A stretch of 5,564 nt of DNA from an uncultured Lachnospiraceae bacterium. GTDB lineage: Bacteria; Bacillota; Clostridia; Lachnospirales; Lachnospiraceae. Positions 1 through 5,564 of the stretch are shown piece by piece (within the stretch, counting starts at the first letter, position 1; the number at the start of each line of letters is the position of its first letter). Below the pieces are notes generated by a model. That model saw nothing but the letters and a program-made list of their open reading frames with translations, was not told where the DNA came from and ran no database searches. Position numbers and translations under genes: made by a program. The stretch is taken from the NCBI GenBank assembly GCA_905193085.1, contig CAJJNI010000168.1, positions 1 through 5,564 on the forward strand, read 5' to 3'.

Positions 1-34
1 AATTTTCTGTATTAAACCGGCAAATATATTATAT

Positions 35-63
35 AAGATATAGAATATACCATATCTTGTCAA
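35..63 (-). promoter_or_regulatory. Possible leftward sigma-A promoter for a gene beyond the left edge
   Basis: On the minus strand a perfect TTGACA (63-58) is followed after 17 nt by TATCTT (40-35), which matches the -10 consensus at 4 of 6 positions. A better TATAAT lies further on at 33-28, but 24 nt from the -35 box is too far. An inverted repeat, AAGATAT/ATATCTT (35-41 and 52-58), fills the spacer and could be an operator. The position, just past the terminator of the preceding leftward gene, fits a new transcription unit whose gene lies outside the window. The region is very AT-rich, so a chance match is possible. Confidence 0.4.
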
Positions 64-89
64 AAACAGGGTATCAAAAAATGAACAGT

Positions 90-202
90 AAAAAATATGG
101 CTGCCACAACCGGGAAATTTTATACAAAACAGTATAGATATTTAGCAGTAATAAATTCTATATTCCGTATGAATTTTCAGTATTGCGACAGCCATATTTT
201 TT
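90..202 (-). terminator. Long hairpin terminator or structured 3' RNA of the GGDEF gene
   Basis: This starts 7 nt past the stop codon of the leftward GGDEF gene. The outer arms (90-109 and 183-202) form a continuous 20-bp helix in leftward RNA, counting two G-U pairs. Its 3' arm ends in six U, as an intrinsic terminator should. The 73 nt between the arms are long for a terminator loop, but they fold as well: 133-144 pairs with 152-162 (one bulge) around a 7-nt loop, and 111-125 pairs imperfectly with the stretch near 167-182. The whole element is therefore one long imperfect hairpin centred near 148. Termination is the likely role. A stable 3'-end small RNA or a miniature inverted-repeat element are alternatives. 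Confidence 0.65.
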
Positions 203-209
203 ATTAGTT

Positions 210-1667
210 TTATGAATTCATGGTTTCAAGAAATTCAAGAAATTTTCCTGCCAAAGCAGGTTCAAATATTTTTCCAATATTTTCTTCTATGTAATTACAT
301 GCATGTACAACATTTGTACTTTCTTCCTTATCAACATACTCCGTAATAAGTCTGACAAATGCTACCTCCTTACGTATTTGATCTCCTGCCAGTCCCTGCG
401 TCCACCCTGAACCATCATAATTTTCATGGCTTGTGTGAACCCATTCTGATATCGGGGCAGTTTCCGGTCTGATTAAAACTATTTTCATTGCAAGTTGTGG
501 GTGTTTCTTTATTTCACGCCACTCTCTGTCAGTATAATTTCCCTTTTTATTATATACTCTCTTCGGGACAATACTAAGACCTATGTCCTGATATCTTATA
601 CAGTAAATGCAAAGCTTTATTGTCTCATCTGTAAAGCCTATATATTTTCCAAACGCTTTGACAAGTTCTGTCTTCTTTGCAATGTTTTCTCTTGTAACAA
701 ATCCTCTTGAAACAATAACATCAAGCATTTCTTCAAATAAGTTCTGATTATGCTTAAACTCGCTTTTTGCAGCATACATTTTAGCATCGGCTACTTCTAA
801 AAGTCTGTTAAGACTCTGTGTCATCTCTGACTTCTTCGCAGAACCTAATGATACACTCGGGGGAAGACATGTATCATTTTCTTCAGCAAGTCTTTCATTA
901 ACTCTCTTACAATAATAATTTGCTCCTGCCCTCTTTGTATTTGGCATAATTATGAAAAATTCATCTCCACCGCATCTTGCAACTATATAACCATCGTCAT
1001 ATGCTTCCTCCTGCAAAATCTGTGCAATCTTACAAAGAAGCCAGTCCCCATGACGATGTCCGAACATATCATTTGTAAACTTAAGATTATTGACATCTCC
1101 CACAACAAGCGATACAGGAAGCATTGACTCATCTTTGTCAATTTCTTCAAGTTTTTTAAAGAAATATGCTCTGCTGTGAACTCTTGTAAGTTCATCATAA
1201 TCATTTTCATGCTGCAATCTTTCATTTTCTTCAGCAATGAACTTTTCATCAGCTTTTATCTTAGATATTTCATTCTTCAGCTTCTGATTCTCCGAATCAT
1301 TCTCAAATAATACCTCTGTAATTCTTACAAAACATTTAATTTTATCTGTAAACTGAGCCTTATCAATATAAAGAATATTATCTTTATCAGCAGCAGCCAT
1401 ACAGTATCCTTCTACTCTATTATTAATATAAAAAGGCTGTGAACCCATAAATATGGTTCTGTTGCCGAAAGTCATTTCTTTAACAACAATTTCTTCATAC
1501 TTTTCTAATTCAGAAAAGACTTTTTTTATAATCTTATCACCTTCTTCATCTAAGAAACCCGGTATAAGACTTTTCTTAGTGATACATTCATGAGTCTTGC
1601 TGCAAATCCATAACGACATACCTGCTGCGGATGAATATTCATCCTGTATAATCTGCAAGTCCTTCAT
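210..1667 (-). CDS. Diguanylate cyclase: PocR-like sensor, GGDEF, degenerate HD-GYP
   Basis: Probable cytosolic enzyme making cyclic di-GMP from two GTP; no membrane segment or signal peptide is visible. Numbering is from the ATG at 1667 (485 aa). Residues 3-105 resemble a PocR-type ligand-binding domain (LQIIQDEYSSAAGMSLWI; weak, from memory of the family). Residues 120-155 are a likely coiled coil. GGDEF spans about 158-303, with D-ELT, the metal Asp191 (GDVNNLK), the guanine-contact Asn199 (TND) and an intact GGDEF at 233-237. The inhibitory RxxD site is missing; DDGY stands there. Residues 313-483 match HD-GYP but are degraded: first His to Asn328, HDIGK to QDIGL (360-364), HH to SH (413-414), GYP to GWT. 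The synthase is therefore probably active and the phosphodiesterase domain inactive or regulatory. An ATG at 1688 would add 7 residues, but only the ATG at 1667 has a well-placed ribosome binding site. The gene appears monocistronic, ended by the hairpin at 90-202. Confidence 0.88.
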   Translation of the reverse strand: MKDLQIIQDEYSSAAGMSLWICSKTHECITKKSLIPGFLDEEGDKIIKKVFSELEKYEEIVVKEMTFGNRTIFMGSQPFYINNRVEGYCMAAADKDNILYIDKAQFTDKIKCFVRITEVLFENDSENQKLKNEISKIKADEKFIAEENERLQHENDYDELTRVHSRAYFFKKLEEIDKDESMLPVSLVVGDVNNLKFTNDMFGHRHGDWLLCKIAQILQEEAYDDGYIVARCGGDEFFIIMPNTKRAGANYYCKRVNERLAEENDTCLPPSVSLGSAKKSEMTQSLNRLLEVADAKMYAAKSEFKHNQNLFEEMLDVIVSRGFVTRENIAKKTELVKAFGKYIGFTDETIKLCIYCIRYQDIGLSIVPKRVYNKKGNYTDREWREIKKHPQLAMKIVLIRPETAPISEWVHTSHENYDGSGWTQGLAGDQIRKEVAFVRLITEYVDKEESTNVVHACNYIEENIGKIFEPALAGKFLEFLETMNS

Positions 1668-1678
1668 ATTCTCCACCT
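1668..1678 (-). promoter_or_regulatory. Ribosome binding site that favours the ATG at 1667
   Basis: On the minus strand AGGTGG (1678-1673) sits 5 nt before the ATG at 1667, and an overlapping GGAG is 3 nt before it. For the upstream in-frame ATG at 1688, the nearest purine-rich stretch (AGGGGG, around 1706-1711) is about 17 nt away, too far to act. The start is therefore placed at 1667, which removes 7 residues from the longest reading frame. Confidence 0.6.
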
Positions 1679-1698
1679 GCTTTTCCATAAACTAAATT

Positions 1699-1704
1699 AT
1701 TATA
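1699..1704 (-). promoter_or_regulatory. Possible second -10 box close to the GGDEF gene
   Basis: A perfect TATAAT reads leftward here. No convincing -35 box lies 16-18 nt upstream (TGCTTA at 18 nt, GCTTAA at 17 nt). If used, transcription would begin near 1692, giving a short leader of about 25 nt to the ATG at 1667 and almost none to the ATG at 1688. It may equally be a chance match in AT-rich DNA. Confidence 0.25.
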
Positions 1705-1768
1705 TCCCCCTGAATTTTTCATTAAGCAGGCAAATTTTCTAAAATGTTCTTCTTCGCCACTTAATCCG

Positions 1769-1811
1769 GTTAAATATTTAACAGATTTCCTGTAAAATAC
1801 AACTGTTAAAT
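1769..1811. promoter_or_regulatory. Palindromic candidate operator or leader hairpin of the GGDEF gene
   Basis: GTTAAATATTTAAC at 1769-1782 is a perfect 14-bp palindrome. A third copy of its half-site, GTTAAAT, occurs at 1805-1811. The inner half (1776-1784, ATTTAACAG) is also a 9-bp inverted repeat with 1803-1811 (CTGTTAAAT), 18 nt apart, so leftward RNA could fold a hairpin here. A further leader hairpin lies just downstream: 1760-1765 with 1721-1726 and 1756-1758 with 1729-1731. All of it sits between the candidate promoter at 1830-1858 and the start codon. The sequence does not decide between a protein-binding operator and an RNA structure. It does not match the c-di-GMP riboswitch cores I know. 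Confidence 0.4.
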
Positions 1812-1829
1812 TTACATTCTATTATTGTA

Positions 1830-1858
1830 ATTATACTATAATTTTCAACAACATTCAA
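1830..1858 (-). promoter_or_regulatory. Sigma-A-type promoter of the GGDEF gene
   Basis: TTGAAT (1858-1853), a 17-nt spacer and a perfect TATAAT (1835-1830) read leftward. The expected start is near 1823, leaving a leader of about 155 nt before the ATG at 1667, which contains the palindrome and hairpins at 1721-1811. It lies just past the ftsH terminator, so the GGDEF gene can be expressed independently of ftsH. Confidence 0.6.
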
Positions 1859-1877
1859 CAAATTTTTTTTAAAGAAC

Positions 1878-1915
1878 TGACGGATTGTATACTTTTACAA
1901 ATATACAATCCGTCA
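1878..1915 (-). terminator. Intrinsic terminator of ftsH
   Basis: A perfect 14-bp inverted repeat (1878-1891 and 1902-1915) with a 10-nt loop begins 13 nt past the ftsH stop codon. In leftward RNA the stem is followed by GUUCUUU, a U-run weaker than usual. On the other strand the following bases are A-rich, so it is read as a terminator for ftsH and not for a rightward transcript. Confidence 0.75.
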
Positions 1916-1928
1916 AGATTATTATGGC

Positions 1929-3893
1929 TTATTCGTCTGATTTGGTATCATTTGAAAATTCTGGTTTTTCTTCTGCATCAGTTGTTACCGCAGATTCTGA
2001 ATTTTCTTCTGCATCTTCACTGCTTTCTTCTGCAGGGTGCTTAATCTTATTAAAGATTTCCATAAATTCTTTACCTGTAATTGTTTCTTTTTCGTAAAGG
2101 AATTTTGCTATCTCATCAAGTACTTCTCTGTTTTCCAAAAGCAATTGTTTTGACTTGTTGTAATGTATTTTCAGAATTTCCATTACTTCCCTGTCTACTT
2201 CTGCTGCAGTGGCTTCACCGCAGTCTCTTACTCTTCTTGCCTCAAGATACTGGTCCTGAACTGTTTCAAGTGTCATAAGTCCGAATTTATCTGACATACC
2301 ATACTGTGTAATCATGGCTCTTGCTAAAGATGTAGCTCTCTCAATATCATTTGATGCACCTGTAGTAACAGTATCAAAAACTATTTCCTCGGCAGCCCGT
2401 CCTGCTAGTAAAGTAAGAAGCTGGCTCTCAAGTTCTGCCTTCGTTCTTAAATATTTCTCTTCTTCCGGAACCTGCATTACATAACCTAAAGCTCCCATAG
2501 TTCTTGGAACAATTGTAATTTTCTGTACAGGCTCTGCATCTTTTGTCAGTGCTGTTACAAGAGCATGTCCGACTTCATGATAAGCAACAGTTCTCTTTTC
2601 CTGGTCGCTTAAAATTCTGTCCTTCTTCTCTTTACCGGCAATAACAACTTCAACAGATTCAAATAAATCTGCCTGTGAAACAACTTTTCTTCCACATTTA
2701 ACCGCATTAATTGCAGCTTCATTAATCATATTCGCCAAATCTGAACCAACTGCACCACTTGTAGCAAGTGCAATTTCTTCCAAATCGACTGTCTCGTCCA
2801 TAAGAACATCTTTTGAATGTACTTTAAGTGTATCAAGTCTTCCTTTTAAATCAGGCTTATCTACAATAATTCTTCTGTCAAATCTTCCCGGTCTTAACAA
2901 TGCCTTGTCAAGTACATCAGGACGGTTAGTCGCTGCCAGAATAAGAAGACCTTTTGATGAATCAAAACCGTCCATCTCAGCAAGTAACTGATTTAATGTC
3001 TGTTCTCTTTCATCATTTCCGCCATAACGGCTGTCACGGCTCTTACCGATTGCATCAATCTCATCTATGAAAATAATACAAGGTGCTGAATTTTGTGCCT
3101 GTTTAAACAAATCACGCACTCGTGAAGCACCGACACCGACAAACATTTCTACAAAATCAGAACCTGACAAAGAGAAAAACGGTACTTTCGCCTCTCCTGC
3201 TACCGCCTTTGCCAATAAAGTCTTACCTGTTCCCGGAGGTCCTACAAGCAGCGCACCTTTTGGAAGCTTTGCTCCAATCTCAACATATTTTCCAGGATTA
3301 TGAAGGAAATCAACAACCTCCTGTAAAGATTCTTTCGCCTCGTCCTGACCTGCAACATCTTTAAATGTTACACCTGTAGATTTCTCAACATAAACTTTGG
3401 CATTGCTCTTTCCAACGCCCATCATTCCTCCTCCGCTCTTTGACATCTTACGAAGCAGGAAGCTGAAGAATATCCAGATTACTGCTATAGGAAGGACATA
3501 TACAAGAAGGAAGTCAAGTATTGTTGATTTTGAATCCGGAATTTTAGCTGTATATTCTATGTTCTTCTCTTTCAATGTAGGAAGCAAATCTTCATCATAA
3601 ATATAACCTGTGTAATACTGGATTGCACCAATGCTGCCTGATGGCTGTTTCTTAGGCTCTATTATAATCTGGTTTGATGAAATCTGTACACTCTTAACTT
3701 TATTGTCCTCAAGCATTTCCCAAAATTCATCATATGTTATTTCCTTACTGCTTGCCTTTTCATAAAAACTGCTGAATATTGTCATCGCAATCAGCGTTAA
3801 AAGTGCCAGAATAAGGAAAATGAAAATGGTCTGACGATTCTGTGGTTTCTTATCATTTTCATTATTTTTATTATTATCCTGATAATTATTCAT
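1929..3893 (-). CDS. ftsH: ATP-dependent zinc metalloprotease FtsH
   Basis: Membrane-anchored AAA+ protease that unfolds and degrades membrane and short-lived soluble proteins, working as a hexamer. The protein is 654 aa, normal for the family. Transmembrane helices lie at about 22-43 and 125-147, with a small extracytoplasmic domain between. The AAA module has Walker A GPPGTGKT (218-225), the pore loop MFVGVG (250-255), Walker B IIFIDE (273-278) and the second region of homology (323-340) with its arginine fingers. The zinc site is HEVGH (439-443), with a third ligand Asp516 in the GASNDIERAT segment. HEVGH in place of the common HEAGH, and TSGAVGSDL in place of a GFSGADL-type motif, leave catalytic residues intact. 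Residues 620-654 form an acidic, low-complexity tail containing repeats of DAEE. The start is fixed by AAAGGAGG (3906-3899), 5 nt upstream. It has its own promoter (3931-3959) and terminator (1878-1915). No CIRCE or CtsR heat-shock operator was recognised. Confidence 0.98.
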   Translation of the reverse strand: MNNYQDNNKNNENDKKPQNRQTIFIFLILALLTLIAMTIFSSFYEKASSKEITYDEFWEMLEDNKVKSVQISSNQIIIEPKKQPSGSIGAIQYYTGYIYDEDLLPTLKEKNIEYTAKIPDSKSTILDFLLVYVLPIAVIWIFFSFLLRKMSKSGGGMMGVGKSNAKVYVEKSTGVTFKDVAGQDEAKESLQEVVDFLHNPGKYVEIGAKLPKGALLVGPPGTGKTLLAKAVAGEAKVPFFSLSGSDFVEMFVGVGASRVRDLFKQAQNSAPCIIFIDEIDAIGKSRDSRYGGNDEREQTLNQLLAEMDGFDSSKGLLILAATNRPDVLDKALLRPGRFDRRIIVDKPDLKGRLDTLKVHSKDVLMDETVDLEEIALATSGAVGSDLANMINEAAINAVKCGRKVVSQADLFESVEVVIAGKEKKDRILSDQEKRTVAYHEVGHALVTALTKDAEPVQKITIVPRTMGALGYVMQVPEEEKYLRTKAELESQLLTLLAGRAAEEIVFDTVTTGASNDIERATSLARAMITQYGMSDKFGLMTLETVQDQYLEARRVRDCGEATAAEVDREVMEILKIHYNKSKQLLLENREVLDEIAKFLYEKETITGKEFMEIFNKIKHPAEESSEDAEENSESAVTTDAEEKPEFSNDTKSDE

Positions 3894-3930
3894 TCTTTCC
3901 TCCTTTGAATTTTTTTAATTCATAGAAAAC

Positions 3931-3959
3931 ATTATAATTAAATACATTACATAAATCAA
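3931..3959 (-). promoter_or_regulatory. Sigma-A-type promoter of ftsH
   Basis: TTGATT (3959-3954), a 17-nt spacer and a perfect TATAAT (3936-3931) read leftward. The expected start is near 3924, giving a leader of about 30 nt that carries the AAAGGAGG ribosome binding site. It is divergent from the hpt promoter, and the two -35 boxes are 32 nt apart. Confidence 0.7.
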
Positions 3960-3991
3960 GCCTTTATTCTGTGAAAAATTAAACACATTTA

Positions 3992-4020
3992 TATACAAAA
4001 CCGTATAATTCTGATATAAT
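3992..4020 (+). promoter_or_regulatory. Extended -10 promoter of the hpt / REC-HD-GYP operon
   Basis: TATACA (3992-3997), a 17-nt spacer and TATAAT (4015-4020) read rightward. The -10 box is preceded by TGA, making a perfect TGnTATAAT extended -10. A second TATAAT at 4004-4009 has no matching -35 box. The expected start is near 4027, so the transcript would have an untranslated leader of about 95 nt before the hpt ATG. Confidence 0.65.
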
Positions 4021-4030
4021 CAAAATAATA

Positions 4031-4090
4031 TTTAACGCCAGGGTCAATGGCAATATCATAGTAATGATAAACCCACTTTTGGCTATGGCA
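4031..4090 (+). promoter_or_regulatory. Unclassified structured leader of the hpt transcript
   Basis: The leader can fold compactly. GCCA-GGGT (4037-4044) pairs with ACCC (4071-4074) and, past a 5-nt bulge, with TGGC (4080-4083). Inside, TATCAT/ATGATA (4054-4059 and 4064-4069) forms a 6-bp hairpin with a 4-nt loop, leaving a lopsided internal loop CAATGGCAA. The same GCCA could instead pair with TGGC at 4048-4051 or 4086-4089, each within a repeated ATGGCA, so rival folds exist. No terminator follows and the ribosome binding site AAAGGA (4109-4114) is not clearly masked. It does not match the GEMM or other riboswitch cores I know. The pairing is seen; a regulatory role is inference. Confidence 0.4.
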
Positions 4091-4122
4091 TCTTACATTT
4101 ATTTATAGAAAGGATTTGTTGT

Positions 4123-4737
4123 ATGAATAATAAGGCATATCATATGTTACCATTTTCTCTGCCCGAAATAGATGAAAACTCAGCTCTGGCTCATTTTGAT
4201 TATGAACCTGACATTTATATGGAAATACTGACTAAATATTATAATAATGGCAGTAATAGCATCTCTCAACTTGAACAGTCTATGCAGGAAAATGACATGG
4301 AAAATTACAGAATTTATGCACATGCCTTAAAAGGTAATTCTTCAACAATCGGAGCACTTTCAATGTCAGAACATGCAAAAAAACATGAATTTGCTGCCAA
4401 AGAAGGAAATATTGATTTTATACGGCAGGATTTTTCTTCACTTATAGAAGAATATTCTATGCTTTTAACAAAGCTTGAGCCATATATTAAACATACAGAA
4501 CTAAAAACAACATCAAATCCCCTAAAAATTTCTGTCAAAGAGTTAAATAATAAAATTAATAACAGTATAAATTACCTTGATAATTTTGAAATAGACAACG
4601 CATTATCAATATTAAAAAATCTTCTTAATTATGAAATTTCATCTGAGATGCTTATGTTAATCAACGATGCTATCTTCCAAATTGAAGATTTTGAATATGA
4701 TAAAGCAACAGATAAATTAAAAATTCTAATAAACTGA
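4123..4737 (+). CDS. Stand-alone histidine phosphotransfer (Hpt) protein
   Basis: Probable cytosolic phosphorelay carrier that takes phosphate from a hybrid kinase's receiver domain and passes it to a response regulator. It is 204 aa and mainly helical. The Hpt domain covers about 20-122, with the phospho-accepting His67 in AHALKGNSSTIGA (66-78); the H-x-L-K-G core is intact. Residues 130-204 form a second helical segment (SVKELNNKINNS, then FEIDNALSILKNLL and FEYDKATDKLKIL). It resembles the helical tails that often follow Hpt domains in large hybrid kinases, so the gene may derive from the C-terminal end of one. No kinase catalytic residues are present. The ribosome binding site AAAGGA (4109-4114) is 8 nt from the ATG. 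The next gene starts 21 bp after the stop, so its REC domain is the obvious partner. The donor kinase is not in the window. Confidence 0.87.
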   Translation: MNNKAYHMLPFSLPEIDENSALAHFDYEPDIYMEILTKYYNNGSNSISQLEQSMQENDMENYRIYAHALKGNSSTIGALSMSEHAKKHEFAAKEGNIDFIRQDFSSLIEEYSMLLTKLEPYIKHTELKTTSNPLKISVKELNNKINNSINYLDNFEIDNALSILKNLLNYEISSEMLMLINDAIFQIEDFEYDKATDKLKILIN

Positions 4738-4758
4738 CAAAGGTCACAGGAGGAAATC

Positions 4759-5564
4759 ATGCGTGATATTTTAGCTGTAGATGATAATAAATTAAATCTT
4801 TCCGTAATAAAAGACAGTTTATCTGATTCCTTTAATATAATTCCGGTTAATTCAGGTTTTATGGCAATTAAATATCTCCAGAAGAAAATACCTGATTTAA
4901 TTCTTTTAGATATTAACATGCCCTTACTTGATGGAAAAGAAACACTTTCATTATTAAAAGGAAATGAACAATGGAAAAAGATTCCGGTAATGTTTTTAAC
5001 TTCTGACTCTTCTCCACAGACAGAAGCTGATTGCCTGGCTTTAGGTGCCGACGACTTTATTCCAAAACCATTTGTTCCAATTGTTATGAAGAACCGCATT
5101 CTTCGTATTTTAGAACTTCATGATTTACGAACTGACCTTGAACACCAGTTATCTATAAAAACAAAACAATTAGAAAGAGCATCTCTAAATTCAATTATGA
5201 TTATTGCAAACATTATCGATTCAAAGGATAAATTCGCATCGGGCCACTCCGTACGTGTTGCTTTGTATGCTGAATCAATTGCACTTAAAATGGGAATTCC
5301 AAAGCAAGAGATACAGAATCTACATTTTATCGCACTACTTCACGATATAGGAAAAATAGCAGTACCCGACTCCATATTTACAAAATCTGCAAAACTTACC
5401 ACTGATGAGTATGATGTTATAAAAACCCATACAGTAATTGGTGCTGAAATACTTAAAGATATTAAACTGATTCCGGGTGTTGCGGAAGGCTCATTATACC
5501 ACCATGAACATTATGATGGCACCGGATACCCTCAGGGCTTAAAAGGAGATAATATTCCACTTGC
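4759..5564 (+). CDS. REC-HD-GYP response regulator, c-di-GMP phosphodiesterase (cut at right edge)
   Basis: Probable cytosolic response regulator that hydrolyses cyclic di-GMP when phosphorylated. The first 268 codons are present with no stop; the gene runs off the right edge. The receiver domain covers 1-120: acidic pair Asp8/Asp9, phospho-acceptor Asp51 (LLDINMP), Thr81 (LTSD) and Lys103 (PKPF). A helical linker spans about 120-148. The HD-GYP domain starts near 150 with His163, HDIGK (195-199), His224 (KTH), HH at 248-249, Asp253 and GYP (256-258), so every metal ligand and signature reached so far is intact. About 80-100 residues of the domain, including the later Asp ligand, should lie beyond the window. 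AGGAGG (4748-4753) is 5 nt from the ATG. It follows hpt by 21 bp, presumably in one operon, and the Hpt protein likely feeds phosphate to Asp51. Whether the product is pGpG or GMP cannot be read from the sequence. Confidence 0.92.
   Translation, partial: MRDILAVDDNKLNLSVIKDSLSDSFNIIPVNSGFMAIKYLQKKIPDLILLDINMPLLDGKETLSLLKGNEQWKKIPVMFLTSDSSPQTEADCLALGADDFIPKPFVPIVMKNRILRILELHDLRTDLEHQLSIKTKQLERASLNSIMIIANIIDSKDKFASGHSVRVALYAESIALKMGIPKQEIQNLHFIALLHDIGKIAVPDSIFTKSAKLTTDEYDVIKTHTVIGAEILKDIKLIPGVAEGSLYHHEHYDGTGYPQGLKGDNIPL

Noticed and set aside
983..1249. An 88-codon open frame on the minus strand in another frame
   Set aside because: It overlaps the GGDEF domain coding region, whose motifs are unmistakable; the alternative frame is a by-product.
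1721..1823. A c-di-GMP riboswitch in the leader of the GGDEF gene
   Set aside because: The leader folds, but lacks the conserved core bases and tetraloop of the class I (GEMM) motif, and I see no class II features.
3067..3600. Several rightward open frames of 65-80 codons
   Set aside because: They are antisense to the AAA domain and membrane segment of ftsH and have no ribosome binding sites or recognisable domains.
3899..3991. A CIRCE or CtsR heat-shock operator controlling ftsH
   Set aside because: No TTAGCACTC/GAGTGCTAA pair and no GGTCAAA-type repeat is present; only a weak TGTG/CACA pair at 3970-3987.
4064..4108. A 14-codon reading frame (ATG at 4064, TAG at 4106) in the hpt leader, ending just before the ribosome binding site, plus a 4-codon frame at 4047-4061
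   Set aside because: Neither has a Shine-Dalgarno sequence, and the bases overlap the predicted leader structure. A leader peptide cannot be excluded, but the sequence gives no positive support.
4629..5099. A 156-codon open frame on the minus strand
   Set aside because: It lies antisense to the 3' end of hpt and the start of the REC domain, both clear protein families, and its translation resembles no family I know.

Overview
The window looks like a chromosomal stretch from a low-GC Gram-positive anaerobe. My best guess is a Lachnospiraceae-type Clostridia. The reasons are AT-rich DNA, AGGAGG-type ribosome binding sites, near-consensus TTGAnn/TATAAT promoters, and an FtsH whose variant motifs (HEVGH, TSGAVGSDL) and acidic tail I associate with that group. 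The taxonomy is inference; no rRNA or other marker is present.

Layout: (1) 1-209 is non-coding. It holds a possible leftward promoter for a gene outside the window, and a long hairpin that ends the first gene. (2) 210-1667 (-) encodes a PocR-like/GGDEF/degenerate HD-GYP protein, a likely diguanylate cyclase. (3) 1668-1928 is its promoter and leader region, with a perfect 14-bp palindrome, followed by the ftsH terminator. (4) 1929-3893 (-) is a full-length ftsH. (5) 3894-4122 is a divergent promoter region; the rightward transcript would start with a foldable leader of about 95 nt. (6) 4123-4737 (+) is a free-standing histidine phosphotransfer (Hpt) protein. (7) From 4759 (+) to the window edge runs a REC-HD-GYP response regulator, a likely c-di-GMP phosphodiesterase, cut off at the right end.

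Working together: the Hpt and REC-HD-GYP genes are 21 bp apart and read the same way, so they probably form an operon in which phosphate passes from an unseen hybrid kinase through Hpt His67 to Asp51 of the regulator and controls c-di-GMP breakdown. The leftward GGDEF protein has an intact synthase site and a broken HD-GYP domain. The two sides of ftsH thus carry opposing c-di-GMP activities. FtsH itself is a housekeeping membrane protease with its own promoter and terminator, and nothing seen ties it to the signalling genes.

No mobile element, CRISPR array, tRNA or rRNA was seen. The most unusual items are non-coding: the 113-nt hairpin at 90-202, whose two arm differences are tolerated as G-U pairs only in leftward RNA, and the leader of the hpt transcript.
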